NCBI RefSeq assembly: GCF_002564465.1
Contig: NZ_NUUX01000013.1
Location: forward strand, 411,023-475,022
DNA length: 64,000 bases
Source: Bacillus sp. AFS088145
GTDB lineage: Bacteria; Bacillota; Bacilli; Bacillales; Bacillaceae_G
Direction: 5' to 3'
Both the position numbers and the translations under genes were made by a program. Shown piece by piece: positions 1 through 8,900 of this stretch. Each line of letters begins with the position of its first letter. The first letter of the stretch is position 1. The notes under the pieces were generated by a model. The model ran no database searches, was not told where the DNA came from, and saw only the letters and a list, made by a program, of their open reading frames with translations.

Positions 1-204
1 AACTTGATTAGACATTTTATTTATAATAGAAGAATTAATTTTTCTTCTATGAATATCTGAAATAAAAAATAGTCTAATTGGCTTTTCAAGTGGCGTATTT
101 GAGAAAGAAAATTCATGTTTTCTTACTATATTTTGATGCGCCTCTATGAACATATAAACTAACAGTAAAAAACCTAGTAATATACAAATGAAAAAATAAA
201 TCAT
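1..204 (-). CDS. Metallophosphoesterase, N-terminal fragment (runs off the window)
   Basis: Sixty-eight codons are visible before the window edge. The protein opens with one hydrophobic membrane segment (about residues 2-20), followed by a short linker and then FFISDIH at about residues 46-52. The D-x-H pair is the first metal-binding motif of calcineurin-like phosphoesterases, and the order membrane anchor, linker, SDxH is the layout of the YkuE/YaeI-like membrane-attached branch. The start is an ATG at 204 preceded by GGAGGG with a 4-base gap. The rest of the catalytic domain lies outside, so the family call rests on one motif plus the anchor. Confidence 0.6.
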   Translation of the reverse strand, partial: MIYFFICILLGFLLLVYMFIEAHQNIVRKHEFSFSNTPLEKPIRLFFISDIHRRKINSSIINKMSNQV

Positions 205-277
205 GTAGCCCTCCATTTCCAGCATTAAAAGAAATACCTACTCGCTTAAGCTTTTATAAAAAGGACTTTTGCTTCTC

Positions 278-832
278 TTATTTAATATCCTTAATAATTC
301 TCGCAGGATTACCTCCAACGACTACATTGTCAGGAACATCTTTTGTTACAACAGTACCAGATGCGATGACAACATTATGTCCAATCTTTACTCCTGGATT
401 TATAATCGCTCTTCCACCAATCCAAACATTATCACCAATCGTAACTGGTTTACCAAATTCCGCTCCACTAGCCCTCACAACTGGATCAAGTGGATGTGTA
501 GCGGTATAAATATGTACACCGGATGCCATAAAACAATTTATGCCAATATAAACCGGGCAAACATCCAAGATGACACAATCAAAGTTGGCATAAAAATTTT
601 CACCTACATGAATATTGTATCCATAATCACATCTAAAGGTAGGTTCAATATTTATAGATTCACCCGTCGAACCAAATAATTGTTTTAATAGACTTTCTCT
701 TTTACTGTTTTCGGTTTCTAGCGTTAAATTATATTCACGTGTCAAACGTCGAGCATTAATTCTTTCTTCAACTAATTGATCATCCCACGCCAAATACATC
801 TCACCATTTATCATTTTTTCCTTCTCGCTCAC
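278..832 (-). CDS. maa: Maltose O-acetyltransferase family protein
   Basis: Acetyl-CoA-dependent sugar O-acetyltransferase of 184 residues, the usual length for Maa/LacA/NodL enzymes. Residues 5-58 are the helical maltose-acetyltransferase cap ([11 protein letters not shown]). From about residue 70 the chain is built of hexapeptide repeats that form a left-handed beta helix, and ATHPLDP at about 111-117 carries the catalytic histidine. It is probably a cytoplasmic trimer that acetylates maltose, glucose or related sugars. The start is a GTG at 832 behind AGGAGAGG. It is transcribed alone, divergent from the LysE gene, with a shared promoter region of about 110 bp. Confidence 0.9.
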   Translation of the reverse strand: MSEKEKMINGEMYLAWDDQLVEERINARRLTREYNLTLETENSKRESLLKQLFGSTGESINIEPTFRCDYGYNIHVGENFYANFDCVILDVCPVYIGINCFMASGVHIYTATHPLDPVVRASGAEFGKPVTIGDNVWIGGRAIINPGVKIGHNVVIASGTVVTKDVPDNVVVGGNPARIIKDIK

Positions 833-941
833 ATTAACCTCTCCTTTAAAATCATTTTTTACCTATCTTTACCGACTTTTCCTGTCTTTTTCATGTTAAA
901 GTATTATAAAAATAAACAATAAATGGATAGGAGGTATTTCA

Positions 942-1565
942 TTGGATTTAACGATTTACTTGTCATATATAGGTGTGTCCTTATTATTAATTATAGCACC
1001 TGGACCAGATAATATTTTTGTTATGGCTCAAAGTATCTCATATGGAAAAAAAGAAGGAATTGCAACTGCATGTGGTCTTTGTTCAGGAGTTACAATCCAT
1101 ACACTAGCTGCTTCAATCGGATTATCTGCCATCTTGTATAAATCAGATATCGCTTTTTCCATTTTAAAATACTTAGGTGCTTTTTATTTACTTTATTTAG
1201 CTTACCAAGCGTTCCGTTCAAGTAATGAAGTTGGCTCATTCACAAAACCAAAAAAACAAACATTACCAACCTTATATCGTCGTGGATTTTTAATGAATGT
1301 ACTGAATCCAAAGGTTTCGTTATTCTTTCTAGCGTTTTTACCTCAATTTATAGAAAAAGACGGTATTTCAGTTCCTCTACAGCTGATCGTTTTAGGTTTA
1401 ACTTTTATGGTATTAACTCTCCTTGCATTTTCAATTATAGCTGTTTTTGCAGGTAGCTTAGGTGAAAAACTGTTACAAAATGATAAATCATCTAAAATTA
1501 TCAATCTAGCACAAGGCGCTATTTTTACAGGAATTGGATTGAAGTTATTTTTTATGGATCGATAA
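942..1565 (+). CDS. LysE/RhtB family amino acid exporter
   Basis: Inner-membrane exporter of 207 residues, normal for the LysE/RhtB family. It has the family N-terminus with APGPDN at about residues 20-25 and five or six hydrophobic segments. MNVLNPKVSLFFLAFLPQF near the middle is the second conserved family block. Members export amino acids such as lysine, threonine or homoserine lactone, and the substrate cannot be read here. The start is a TTG at 942, placed by GGATAGGAGGT 8 bases upstream; no ATG fits the alignment. A strong hairpin plus T-run follows immediately after the stop. Confidence 0.88.
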   Translation: MDLTIYLSYIGVSLLLIIAPGPDNIFVMAQSISYGKKEGIATACGLCSGVTIHTLAASIGLSAILYKSDIAFSILKYLGAFYLLYLAYQAFRSSNEVGSFTKPKKQTLPTLYRRGFLMNVLNPKVSLFFLAFLPQFIEKDGISVPLQLIVLGLTFMVLTLLAFSIIAVFAGSLGEKLLQNDKSSKIINLAQGAIFTGIGLKLFFMDR

Positions 1566-1599
1566 AAGTGTAATTTAATAAGTAGTCAATGAACAACAA

Positions 1600-1636
1600 A
1601 AATGAGTACTGTTAATAGTACTCATTTTCTTTTTTG
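1600..1636 (+). terminator. Rho-independent terminator of the LysE-family gene
   Basis: Stem AAAATGAGTACT / AGTACTCATTTT with a 6-base loop, followed by a T-rich tract. Confidence 0.85.
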
Positions 1637-1758
1637 GAGAAGTAACTGTTTCAAGGTTTTTTATTGTATTCGTTTTGTTTTAGTCGATTCACAATCAATG
1701 TATCGTTATCTTTTGAATTTAGTAGGTTTCACTCTAATTACTCATGATTAGGGAGCCC

Positions 1759-1875
1759 TTATTTGCAGTTTTCCCTATTATATTTGCAGTTTGGGATTTT
1801 TTAATTGCAGATGTGCCAGTCTTAATTGCTCTTTCTCAGTTTTATTTGCAGTTTTCGTATTATTAATTGCACATC
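1759..1875. repeat. Helically phased array of six TTGCA-type repeats
   Basis: The intergenic region between the LysE gene and the convergent PfoR-like gene holds six near-copies of TTWATTGCA(GTTTT). The TTGCA/TTGCT cores start at 1763, 1784, 1805, 1826, 1846 and 1867, so the spacing is 21, 21, 21, 20 and 21 bp, two turns of B-DNA. The fourth core is TTGCT. There are no spacers of CRISPR type and no open frame. The rest of the 357-bp intergenic stretch shows only the terminator at its left end. Confidence 0.75.
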
Positions 1876-1922
1876 ATCAATCATTAACAACATCTTGATT
1901 CAGCAGAGATATTGTTCTATTT

Positions 1923-2930
1923 TTATAATATTTTCAACTCTCCAGCTTTAATCATATTCGCTTGTTTTAAGAATATGTACACAATATACGAAACGATTCC
2001 TGGGACTAATACATAGGTAACAATCATTGGTATAATAACTGCACTTCCATAAGAAGCTAATAAATTCATTGGTGCAACAAATGCACATAACCCTAACCCA
2101 GCGATTTCTTTTGGTGCTTCAATATGAAATAAAAAAGCTGATACTGGTCCTGCCACAGCACTTGCAACTATGGTCGGTATGAGTATCCTAATATTCCTTG
2201 TTACATTTGGTAGCTGTAATTTAGGGGTAATGATTAATAAACCAAGAATACTTCCTGGATCATTCTCCCTTGCTGAGATAACAGCTAAACCAACAAATTG
2301 TGCTGCACATCCTGCTAAGGCAGCCCCGCCAGCAAGTCCATCTAAATTCAATGCAATTGCTAATGCAGCTGAGGAAGCAGGAGAAACAATTAAAATCCCC
2401 CAAACGACTGCTAATACAATTGAAGCTATAATTGGTGAACCTTCTGTTGAACCTTTAATAAAATTCCCAACCGCTATTAAGAGTGGAGAAATCCATTTTG
2501 ATAAATATAATCCAACTAAACCTGAAATTAAGATGGCAAATAAAGGCACTACCATTAAATCTAGTTTTGTTTTACCTTGAACAGCTTTTCCAATCAAGAT
2601 TGCAACTAAAGCTGATAATAACGCTCCTACTGGTTCACCCATTTTAATGGTCATTGCCGTATCTACCATTAATAAAGCCCCGGAACCGATTATTGCAGCA
2701 GACATTGCAGAAAAAATGATTAATGTACTTGATCCTAATAAAACGGCTATACCTGCACCAATAGCTGGTGCCATTAATAACTTAGTTGATAATCCGATCG
2801 TCATTAAAGATTCAAAATGAAAAATTTTCCCAATACTCTCAAGCAAAGACCCGATACCGATCATTACAAAAACAGCATGTGCTATACCTTCTGATGCTCT
2901 AAATACCCTACTTTTTTCTTGCTTACTCAT
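1923..2930 (-). CDS. PfoR-type PTS EIIC-like membrane protein
   Basis: Polytopic membrane protein of 335 residues with about nine or ten hydrophobic segments. It matches the PTS_EIIC_2 / PfoR family (COG3641): a short hydrophilic head with the N-terminal stretch EGIAHAVFVMIGIGSLLES, then Gly/Ala-rich helices. No EIIA or EIIB partner lies nearby, so sugar transport cannot be inferred. PfoR was first named as a putative regulator of the perfringolysin gene, a role that has not been shown for the family in general. The ATG at 2930 follows GGTAGG. It is monocistronic, convergent with the LysE gene. Confidence 0.75.
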   Translation of the reverse strand: MSKQEKSRVFRASEGIAHAVFVMIGIGSLLESIGKIFHFESLMTIGLSTKLLMAPAIGAGIAVLLGSSTLIIFSAMSAAIIGSGALLMVDTAMTIKMGEPVGALLSALVAILIGKAVQGKTKLDLMVVPLFAILISGLVGLYLSKWISPLLIAVGNFIKGSTEGSPIIASIVLAVVWGILIVSPASSAALAIALNLDGLAGGAALAGCAAQFVGLAVISARENDPGSILGLLIITPKLQLPNVTRNIRILIPTIVASAVAGPVSAFLFHIEAPKEIAGLGLCAFVAPMNLLASYGSAVIIPMIVTYVLVPGIVSYIVYIFLKQANMIKAGELKIL

Positions 2931-3011
2931 ATCATACCTACCTTTTTATAGTAACTACTTCTAGTATTTGCATAATGAATAGAAAATTATTAATAATTAG
3001 AAGCACAAAAA

Positions 3012-3034
3012 AGCGTCCAAAGAAATTGGACGCT
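3012..3034 (-). terminator. Terminator of the argFGH operon (distal stem)
   Basis: A 7-bp AGCGTCC/GGACGCT stem plus an A-T extension, followed on the minus strand by six Ts. An identical stem at 3195-3217, next to the argH stop, lacks a U-tract. Confidence 0.8.
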
Positions 3035-3217
3035 CAGACTGTTGACAAACGCTCGCTTTCTTCGTTGCTTCGCCTTTCTGCGGTGCTCATTACCGTCTAA
3101 GGTAACTCCGCTCCTCACCAGACTTCGCGCCTCGAAAGACAAACGCTTGCAATCAGTCTGAAACTCAAGTTTTTTGTATTTTGTCTACACACTAAGCGTC
3201 CAAAGAAATTGGACGCT
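3012..3217 (-). repeat. Repeat element copy A (long form) within the argH terminator
   Basis: A 160-bp element (3035-3194) sits between two identical 23-bp hairpins (3012-3034 and 3195-3217), each an AGCGTCC/GGACGCT stem. Read on the minus strand it begins AGTGTGTAGACAAA and ends CAACAGTCTG. It contains the palindromic ends CAGACTG...CAGTCTG and the internal block CTTTCGAGGCGCGAAG. Only the hairpin distal to argH (3012-3034) is followed by a U-tract (TTTTTTG on the minus strand), so the element lies between a duplicated terminator stem and its U-tract. Confidence 0.85.
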
Positions 3218-3230
3218 TTCAATAGGGAAA

Positions 3231-4622
3231 TTATACCATATTCGTTGTAACGCTGAAACACTCTTCCGCTTTCATTATTTGTTTCCAAACTTCATTTGTA
3301 GAAGTTCCACCTTCACTAATTCTTGCTTCCATAACCGTTTTTGGATTTAATGTATGATAAATATCTTCTTCAAACACTTCATTAATCATCTTAAATTCCT
3401 CAAGCTTTAATTCCCCAAGAAATTTATGATTTTCTATAGCATATAGAACCGTTTTTCCAACGATTTCATGAGCTTGTCGGAATGGTATTTTTTTTCGAAC
3501 TAAGTAATCAGCAAGATCAGTAGCGTTTGAATAATCATTTTTAACTGCTTCATACATACGATTTTCGTTTACTTTCATCGTATCAATAATTCCCGAAAGT
3601 AATCGCAGTGCTCCTACAACAGTATAAACAGTATCAAACATACCTTCTTTATCTTCTTGCATGTCCTTGTTATATGCTAAAGGCAGTCCTTTTAAAACAG
3701 TTAATAATCCGATTAAGTTGCCATAAACTCTCCCTGTTTTACCTCGAAGTAATTCTGGAACATCTGGATTTTTTTTCTGTGGCATAATACTAGAGCCGGT
3801 ACAAAAAGCATCGTCTAATTCAATAAACTGAAATTCTTGACTAGACCAAATGACAAATTCCTCTGATAGTCTAGAAATATGTGTCATAAGTAATGAAGAA
3901 TCAGAAAGGAACTCCACGATAAAATCACGGTCGCTTACTGCATCTAAACTATTATGATAGATATCACTAAAACCAAGTAATTCAGCGGTACGTTGACGGT
4001 TAATTGGGAATGTTGTTCCAGCTAATGCACCTGCACCTAATGGTGAAATATCCACTCGTTTTAAACTATCTTTGAATCTGCTTTTGTCACGCTCAAGCAT
4101 CCAAAAATACGCAAGTAAATGATGTGCAAATGATACAGGCTGAGCTCTTTGTAAGTGTGTATATCCAGGCATTATTGTATTTACATGCTTTTTTGCTTGC
4201 ATAACGATTTTATTTTGAACTTCTTCAATTAAATCAATAATGGAGGACGTATTATTTTTTAAAAATAGATGCATATCCGTTGCAACTTGATCATTTCGAC
4301 TACGACCTGTATGTAATTTTCCACCTACAGGACCGATTTCTTCAATTAACATACTTTCGATATTCATATGAATATCTTCATTTTCAATGCTAAATTGAAC
4401 CTCATTTTTCTCAACTTTTTTTAATATAGTATTTAAACCTTCTATTATAAGTTCAGCTTCATTGATTTCAATTATGCCACATTCTCCAAGCATGGTTGCA
4501 TGTGCGATACTACCCGCTATATCTTCTTTAGCCATTATTTGATCAAATTCAATTGATGCCGTAAATTCTTCTACTAATTGGTTTGTCTCCTTCGTAAAAC
4601 GTCCACCCCAAAGTTTTGACAT
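3231..4622 (-). CDS. argH: Argininosuccinate lyase
   Basis: Last step of arginine synthesis: argininosuccinate to arginine plus fumarate, a cytoplasmic homotetramer. The protein is 463 residues, normal for the family. It carries [17 protein letters not shown] and the fumarase/aspartase signature [12 protein letters not shown] at about 276-287, which contains the catalytic serine loop. The ATG at 4622 (MSKLWGGRF) is chosen because GAAGGAGG lies 5 bases before it; an in-frame ATG five codons upstream overlaps that SD. It is the third gene of the operon, 27 bp after argG. Confidence 0.97.
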   Translation of the reverse strand: MSKLWGGRFTKETNQLVEEFTASIEFDQIMAKEDIAGSIAHATMLGECGIIEINEAELIIEGLNTILKKVEKNEVQFSIENEDIHMNIESMLIEEIGPVGGKLHTGRSRNDQVATDMHLFLKNNTSSIIDLIEEVQNKIVMQAKKHVNTIMPGYTHLQRAQPVSFAHHLLAYFWMLERDKSRFKDSLKRVDISPLGAGALAGTTFPINRQRTAELLGFSDIYHNSLDAVSDRDFIVEFLSDSSLLMTHISRLSEEFVIWSSQEFQFIELDDAFCTGSSIMPQKKNPDVPELLRGKTGRVYGNLIGLLTVLKGLPLAYNKDMQEDKEGMFDTVYTVVGALRLLSGIIDTMKVNENRMYEAVKNDYSNATDLADYLVRKKIPFRQAHEIVGKTVLYAIENHKFLGELKLEEFKMINEVFEEDIYHTLNPKTVMEARISEGGTSTNEVWKQIMKAEECFSVTTNMV

Positions 4623-4649
4623 AACTGCCTCCTTCATCCACCCTATATT

Positions 4650-5864
4650 TTATTTACTTAAAACTGTATTTTTCTGTGTAACTTCGCTATATACCTTTGT
4701 TGGTAATCCCCATAGTTTAATAAAGCCTACCGCTGCATTATGATCAAATAAATCACCTTTTGAATAGGTTGCAAGCTCTTCATTATATAGACTAGTTTCC
4801 GATTTTCTACCGACTACTGTATGAGTGCCTTTAAATAATTTCACACGAACAATACCACTTACTGTTTCTTGTGTAGTATTTACAAACGCATCCAAAGCAC
4901 CCATTAAAGGTGAATACCACAATCCATCGTAAAGCATTTTTGAAAATTGTTGTTCAATACTTACTTTAAAATTTGTTACCTCACGAGGTAATGTAAGGAA
5001 CTCTAATTCTTTATGCGCATTGATTAAGATTAGCGCTGCTGGATTTTCATATACTTCACGTGATTTTATGCCTACTAATCTATTTTCAATATGGTCGATT
5101 CTTCCAACACCGTGCTTTCCACCAATACCGTTTAATTGTTCAATTAGTTGAACTAGCTCAATAGGCTGGCCATTCAAACTTACAGGTACACCTTTTGAAA
5201 ATTCAATTTCAATATATTCAGGAACATCCGGAGTATTTTTAATGGCATTCGTCCAATCAAAAGCTTCTTCCGGTGCTTCATTCCACGGATTCTCTAATAC
5301 ACCTGCTTCACAAGCTCTTCCCCAAATATTCGCATCAATTGAAAATGGATTATCTAAATCGACCGGAATTGGAACACCATTTTCATGTGCGTACTCAATT
5401 TCCTCATCACGTGTCATGCCCCATTCACGAACAGGCGCCACTACTTTAAGATTCGGATTCAAGGCCATTACTGAAACTTCGAAACGAACTTGATCATTTC
5501 CTTTTCCAGTACAACCATGTGCAACTGCAACTGCACCTTCTTGCTTTGCTACATCGACTAATAGTTTTGCGATTAAAGGTCTTGATAGCGCAGATGATAG
5601 TGGATACTTTCCTTCATATAATGCATTCGCTTTTAGAGCCGGTACAATATAGTCTTTTGCAAATAAGTCCTTTACATTGATCATATATGACTTAATTGCT
5701 CCTAAATTTAACGCCTTTTGACGAACCGCTTCAACATCTTTCCCTTCACCTAGATCTAGGCAAAGTGCAATCACATCGTAGTTATATTTTTCTTGTAACC
5801 ATTTAATACAAACTGAAGTATCTAAACCACCTGAATATGCTAAAACAATTTTTTCATTTCCCAT
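4650..5864 (-). CDS. argG: Argininosuccinate synthase
   Basis: ATP-dependent ligation of citrulline and aspartate to argininosuccinate. The 404 residues match the usual 400-405. The N-terminal PP-loop AYSGGLDTS (about residues 9-17) binds [17 protein letters not shown] (about 115-128) is the second family signature, and the C-terminal part contains the tetramerisation region. It lies between argF (48 bp upstream) and argH (27 bp downstream) on one transcript and supplies the ArgH substrate directly. Confidence 0.97.
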   Translation of the reverse strand: MGNEKIVLAYSGGLDTSVCIKWLQEKYNYDVIALCLDLGEGKDVEAVRQKALNLGAIKSYMINVKDLFAKDYIVPALKANALYEGKYPLSSALSRPLIAKLLVDVAKQEGAVAVAHGCTGKGNDQVRFEVSVMALNPNLKVVAPVREWGMTRDEEIEYAHENGVPIPVDLDNPFSIDANIWGRACEAGVLENPWNEAPEEAFDWTNAIKNTPDVPEYIEIEFSKGVPVSLNGQPIELVQLIEQLNGIGGKHGVGRIDHIENRLVGIKSREVYENPAALILINAHKELEFLTLPREVTNFKVSIEQQFSKMLYDGLWYSPLMGALDAFVNTTQETVSGIVRVKLFKGTHTVVGRKSETSLYNEELATYSKGDLFDHNAAVGFIKLWGLPTKVYSEVTQKNTVLSK

Positions 5865-5912
5865 GTTATTACCCCCGATTAGATTTTTTAAAAATATAAT
5901 AGATTTTTAGAA

Positions 5913-6950
5913 TTATAAATTACCCATTAATGCAACTAAGATTGCTTTTTGAGCGTGAAGTCGATTTTCAGCTTCATCAAATACTACCGAATGCTTACCA
6001 TCAATTACCGAAGCTGTTACTTCTTCCCCTCTATGTGCAGGTAAGCAGTGCATGAATAAATAATCGTCTTTTGCATTTTCTAATAAATGATCATTTACTT
6101 GATACGGGCTAAAATCTTTTAAGCGAATTTCAGTCTCTTCCTCTTGCCCCATACTGGTCCAAACATCCGTTATCACAACATCAGCTCTACTTACACCATC
6201 TACAGGATTATTCACTACTTCAATAACACTTCCAGTTGTTTTTGCAACATGCTTCATCGATTGAAGTACAACTTTATTCGGTTCATACCCAACGGGACAT
6301 GCAATTGTTAAATAAACACCAAGCTTAGCTGCACCTTCAATTAAAGAATGACAGATGTTATTATTTCCATCTCCTACATAAGCAATCTTCAAACCTTTTA
6401 ATCTACCTTTATGCTCAAGAATCGTTAAGAAATCAGCCATGATTTGAGCAGGATGGTGCAGATTTGTTAAACCATTAATAACTGGAATTGACGAGTGCTC
6501 AGCAAACTCGGTCAACATCTCATGAGTATTTGCTCGAATCATGACCCCATCTACATAACGAGAAAATACTTTCGATGTATCATGAACAGTTTCGCCTCTA
6601 CCAAGTTGTAAATCTTTACTACTCATAAAGATTGCATGACCACCTAATTGCATCATGGCAATTTCAAATGAAAGTCTCGTTCTAGTAGAATTCTTTTCAA
6701 AAATCATCCCTAGCACTTTATTTTTTAAATAAGGATGTGCCTCTCCCGCCTTTTGCATATTTTTCATCTCTAAAGATTTTTCAAGTAAGAATAATAATTC
6801 ACTTGATGAAAACTCACTGATCGAAAGAAAATTTTTCCCTTTAAAATCCGACCATTTTACAGAGCTAAAATTCCCTTTTGTAACATTCCCTTTTGTCTTT
6901 TGAATATAACCATTTTTCTTTACATGGTTTTCTTTCAATACTTTACTCAT
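5913..6950 (-). CDS. argF: Ornithine carbamoyltransferase with N-terminal extension
   Basis: Makes citrulline from ornithine and carbamoyl phosphate. STRTR (about residues 88-92) is the carbamoyl-phosphate loop, HPAQIMADF (about 166-174) is the second substrate motif, and HCLPAHRGEEV (about 301-311) is the ornithine-site signature. At 345 residues it exceeds the usual 305-320 because roughly 35 lysine-rich, low-complexity residues precede the normal start. An internal start is possible, but the ATG at 6950 (after an AAAAAAGGGGATGG purine tract) is the one with a good SD. It is the first gene of argF-argG-argH. Confidence 0.95.
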   Translation of the reverse strand: MSKVLKENHVKKNGYIQKTKGNVTKGNFSSVKWSDFKGKNFLSISEFSSSELLFLLEKSLEMKNMQKAGEAHPYLKNKVLGMIFEKNSTRTRLSFEIAMMQLGGHAIFMSSKDLQLGRGETVHDTSKVFSRYVDGVMIRANTHEMLTEFAEHSSIPVINGLTNLHHPAQIMADFLTILEHKGRLKGLKIAYVGDGNNNICHSLIEGAAKLGVYLTIACPVGYEPNKVVLQSMKHVAKTTGSVIEVVNNPVDGVSRADVVITDVWTSMGQEEETEIRLKDFSPYQVNDHLLENAKDDYLFMHCLPAHRGEEVTASVIDGKHSVVFDEAENRLHAQKAILVALMGNL

Positions 6951-6991
6951 AAATCCATCCCCTTTTTTTAGAAGTTCAGATTCTTATATAA

Positions 6992-7025
6992 TGAATGATT
7001 ATACACAAGTATAAATAATTATACA
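6992..7025 (-). promoter_or_regulatory. Tandem ARG-box-like operator upstream of argF
   Basis: Two AT-rich half-palindromes resembling the AhrC/ArgR box (TGAATAAAAATTCA type) lie at 6992-7005 (TGAATGATTATACA) and 7010-7025 (TATAAATAATTATACA), centre to centre about 19 bp. On the minus strand they overlap TATAAT-like -10 sequences about 45-70 bp before the argF start. This fits repression of the operon by arginine-loaded AhrC/ArgR. The assignment is by resemblance only. Confidence 0.5.
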
Positions 7026-7146
7026 ATCTGTTTTTTAGTTTTTTTTTGTAATTTTTCATGAGAAATTTCAACGCATCACCAAAACCCTTATAAACACTCG
7101 TTTTACACTAGAAAAAAAGATGAATAAAAGGGGTGAAATAAAAAAA

Positions 7147-7189
7147 GATGAACTAACCAATCATATGGAATGATAGGTTAATCCACCTT
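7147..7189 (-). terminator. Terminator of the dps-like gene
   Basis: Long stem, with G-U pairs, between AGGTGGATTAACC and GGTTAGTTCATCT, followed on the minus strand by TTTTTT. Confidence 0.8.
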
Positions 7190-7202
7190 TTTTAATATTT
7201 AT

Positions 7203-7646
7203 TCATTTACCAAGAAATGACTTTAACATCCAAAGCATCTTTTCAATTTCAGCAATCTTACCTAGAAATAAGTCCGCTGTTTCTTGATCATCACTTTCTT
7301 CTGCAATTGAGATTACATCACGCGATTCTTGTACAACTTTTTCATAGTCTTTAATGAGATCAGATACCATTTCTTCTGCAGAAAACGTATGATTACCTTC
7401 TTTAATCGTAGCCATTTCTAAGTATTCACGCAGTGTAGCAATTGGTTTTGCACCAATTGTTAAAATACGTTCTCCTAAATCGTCTACCATTACTTTTGCA
7501 TCGTCATAATACAATTCAAATTTTTCATGTAGAGTAAAGAAATTCGGTCCTTTTACATACCAATGATAGTTATGTAATTTTACATATAACACATTCCAAT
7601 TCGCAAGTTGTTGATTTAATAGACTTTCTAAATTTGCCAACTTCAT
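7203..7646 (-). CDS. Dps/MrgA-type ferritin-like DNA-protection protein
   Basis: 147-residue four-helix protein of the Dps family. Dps proteins form 12-mer shells that oxidise and store iron using peroxide, and some bind DNA. The inter-subunit ferroxidase ligands are visible with the correct spacing: His28, His40, Asp55 and Glu59 (LHNYHWYVKGPNFFTLHEKFE then VDDLGER). The N-terminus lacks a lysine-rich DNA-binding tail. The ATG at 7646 follows TTGGAGTG. A 10-bp inverted repeat lies directly upstream of this SD. No PerR box was recognised. Confidence 0.93.
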   Translation of the reverse strand: MKLANLESLLNQQLANWNVLYVKLHNYHWYVKGPNFFTLHEKFELYYDDAKVMVDDLGERILTIGAKPIATLREYLEMATIKEGNHTFSAEEMVSDLIKDYEKVVQESRDVISIAEESDDQETADLFLGKIAEIEKMLWMLKSFLGK

Positions 7647-7651
7647 TCACA

Positions 7652-7681
7652 CTCCAATTTCTTTGTTAACATACAAAGAAA
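7652..7681 (-). promoter_or_regulatory. Inverted repeat in the dps leader
   Basis: On the minus strand a 10-bp perfect inverted repeat, AATTTCTTTG and CAAAGAAATT, separated by about 9 bases ends directly at the GGAG of the dps SD. It could be the terminator stem of the upstream nucleotidyltransferase gene (no U-tract) or a translational control hairpin of dps. Confidence 0.4.
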
Positions 7682-7708
7682 TTTTTCCCAAAAAGTGTGT
7701 AGTCTATT

Positions 7709-8482
7709 CTATTTTTCCCATGAATGTTCAATTGTAGTTCGAAATAATTCGTTTAAGCTCTCTATATTCACCTTGTTTGATTCAGTAATCCACTTAACAA
7801 ACTCTTCAAAAAACTGAATTTTATTTTCAATAAAATCATTTAATACTTTTTTTCTAGGCTCTAAATCTAATTCTTCACCTTGTTTTTTTCGGATTAATAA
7901 TTTGTCTACTTCTTCTAAAAATTCCTTTTCTAACCCTTCCATCTCTAAAAGTTCTTCAAACAAAATTGGAGGAATTTCATTATATTTTTGGATCCATATA
8001 CATGCTAAAATTGGTCTTAAAACATAAAAATACTTTTTAATCTTAACTTCTTCCCCTTGTAAATAATCACGGTAATTCCCTTTGGCCATATGGAGATAAT
8101 GGTAAATACACGCCTTTTTAGAAAGAATTTCATTACCGATTTTTCTTAATTCTACTGAAATCGTTAAATCATCATGATAAACAATTGGAGACCTTAACCA
8201 TTCTAATAAGGCCGGGTTTGATTTTGCAAAAAGATTAAGTGCCTTTTTTAAGTCCCACCCACTAAAGTCGAGTAAATCATTGATTGGATATTCAATTACA
8301 TCACGTTTTTGGTCAATGCTTAAATACCAATCTTTGCGATGTACATAAACAAAACGCACATCATAATCACTGTCTTTAGATGGAAATCCCCACGCTCTAC
8401 TACCGGACTCAACTGCAAATAGTATTTTTACATCATGTTCGGCTTCTATTTGTTTTAGTTTTTCTATAATGATTTCTTTCAT
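7709..8482 (-). CDS. Nucleotidyltransferase-domain protein (YcgL / RlaP-like)
   Basis: 257 residues. The polymerase-beta-type nucleotidyltransferase fold is marked by ESGSRAWGFPSKDSDYDVRFVY (about residues 25-46): a GSR-WG helix start followed by the D-x-D metal pair. This matches COG3541 predicted nucleotidyltransferases (B. subtilis YcgL-like, related to RlaP of RNA-repair operons). The substrate is unknown. The C-terminal two thirds is helical and charged. It sits directly upstream of dps on the same strand with 62 bp between them. The ATG at 8482 follows AAGGGGGATC. Confidence 0.8.
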   Translation of the reverse strand: MKEIIIEKLKQIEAEHDVKILFAVESGSRAWGFPSKDSDYDVRFVYVHRKDWYLSIDQKRDVIEYPINDLLDFSGWDLKKALNLFAKSNPALLEWLRSPIVYHDDLTISVELRKIGNEILSKKACIYHYLHMAKGNYRDYLQGEEVKIKKYFYVLRPILACIWIQKYNEIPPILFEELLEMEGLEKEFLEEVDKLLIRKKQGEELDLEPRKKVLNDFIENKIQFFEEFVKWITESNKVNIESLNELFRTTIEHSWEK

Positions 8483-8553
8483 ATTGATCCCCCTTACAAT
8501 TAGTGATTACATGCTATAGTATAATTAGTATAATCGATAGGATGTGGCTTTTA

Positions 8554-8838
8554 GTGGAAAACTTTATTTATGTTTTAAAACCAGTTCGAACAACTTTTTT
8601 ACAAGATTCTACGGAAGAAGAACGAAATATTGTATCAGAGCATTTTCATTATCTACAAAACTTAAATAAAGAAAAGACAGTATCTTTAGCAGGAAGAACC
8701 GAACAAGCTGAATTTGGTATTGTCATCTTAAAAACAGAAAGCTTACAGCATGCAAAGGAATTCATGCAAAATGATCCGGCTGTTAAAAAGAATGTAATGA
8801 CAGCTGAATTATATCCATTTTTAATTGCATTAAATTAA
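8554..8838 (+). CDS. YciI family protein
   Basis: Small protein of about 95 residues with the ferredoxin-like YciI fold (LSxEER...HFxYLQNL...SLAGRT...FGIVILKTES). Its biochemical role is uncertain; relatives occur beside dioxygenases and sigma factors. I place the start at GTG 8554, which follows AGGATGTG; an ATG at 8542 would add four residues. It is divergent from the nucleotidyltransferase gene and ends in a bidirectional terminator shared with the convergent kinase-like gene. Confidence 0.75.
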   Translation: MENFIYVLKPVRTTFLQDSTEEERNIVSEHFHYLQNLNKEKTVSLAGRTEQAEFGIVILKTESLQHAKEFMQNDPAVKKNVMTAELYPFLIALN

Positions 8839-8842
8839 ATAC

Positions 8843-8892
8843 AAAAAGAGCATCGAAATTGACTACTTCAAGCCATTCGCGATGCTCTTTTT
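8843..8892. terminator. Bidirectional terminator
   Basis: A 13-bp stem AAAAAGAGCATCG / CGATGCTCTTTTT around a 24-base loop, between convergent genes. Each side has a T-run on its own strand. Confidence 0.85.
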
Positions 8893-8900
8893 ATTGTTAA

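Noticed and set aside
269..679. Long plus-strand frame over the acetyltransferase gene
   Set aside because: It lies antisense to a clear maa gene and has no SD or recognisable domain. It is a shadow of the real gene.
1759..1875. CRISPR-like array
   Set aside because: Units are only about 10 bp, period 21 bp, with no unique 30-bp spacers and no cas genes.
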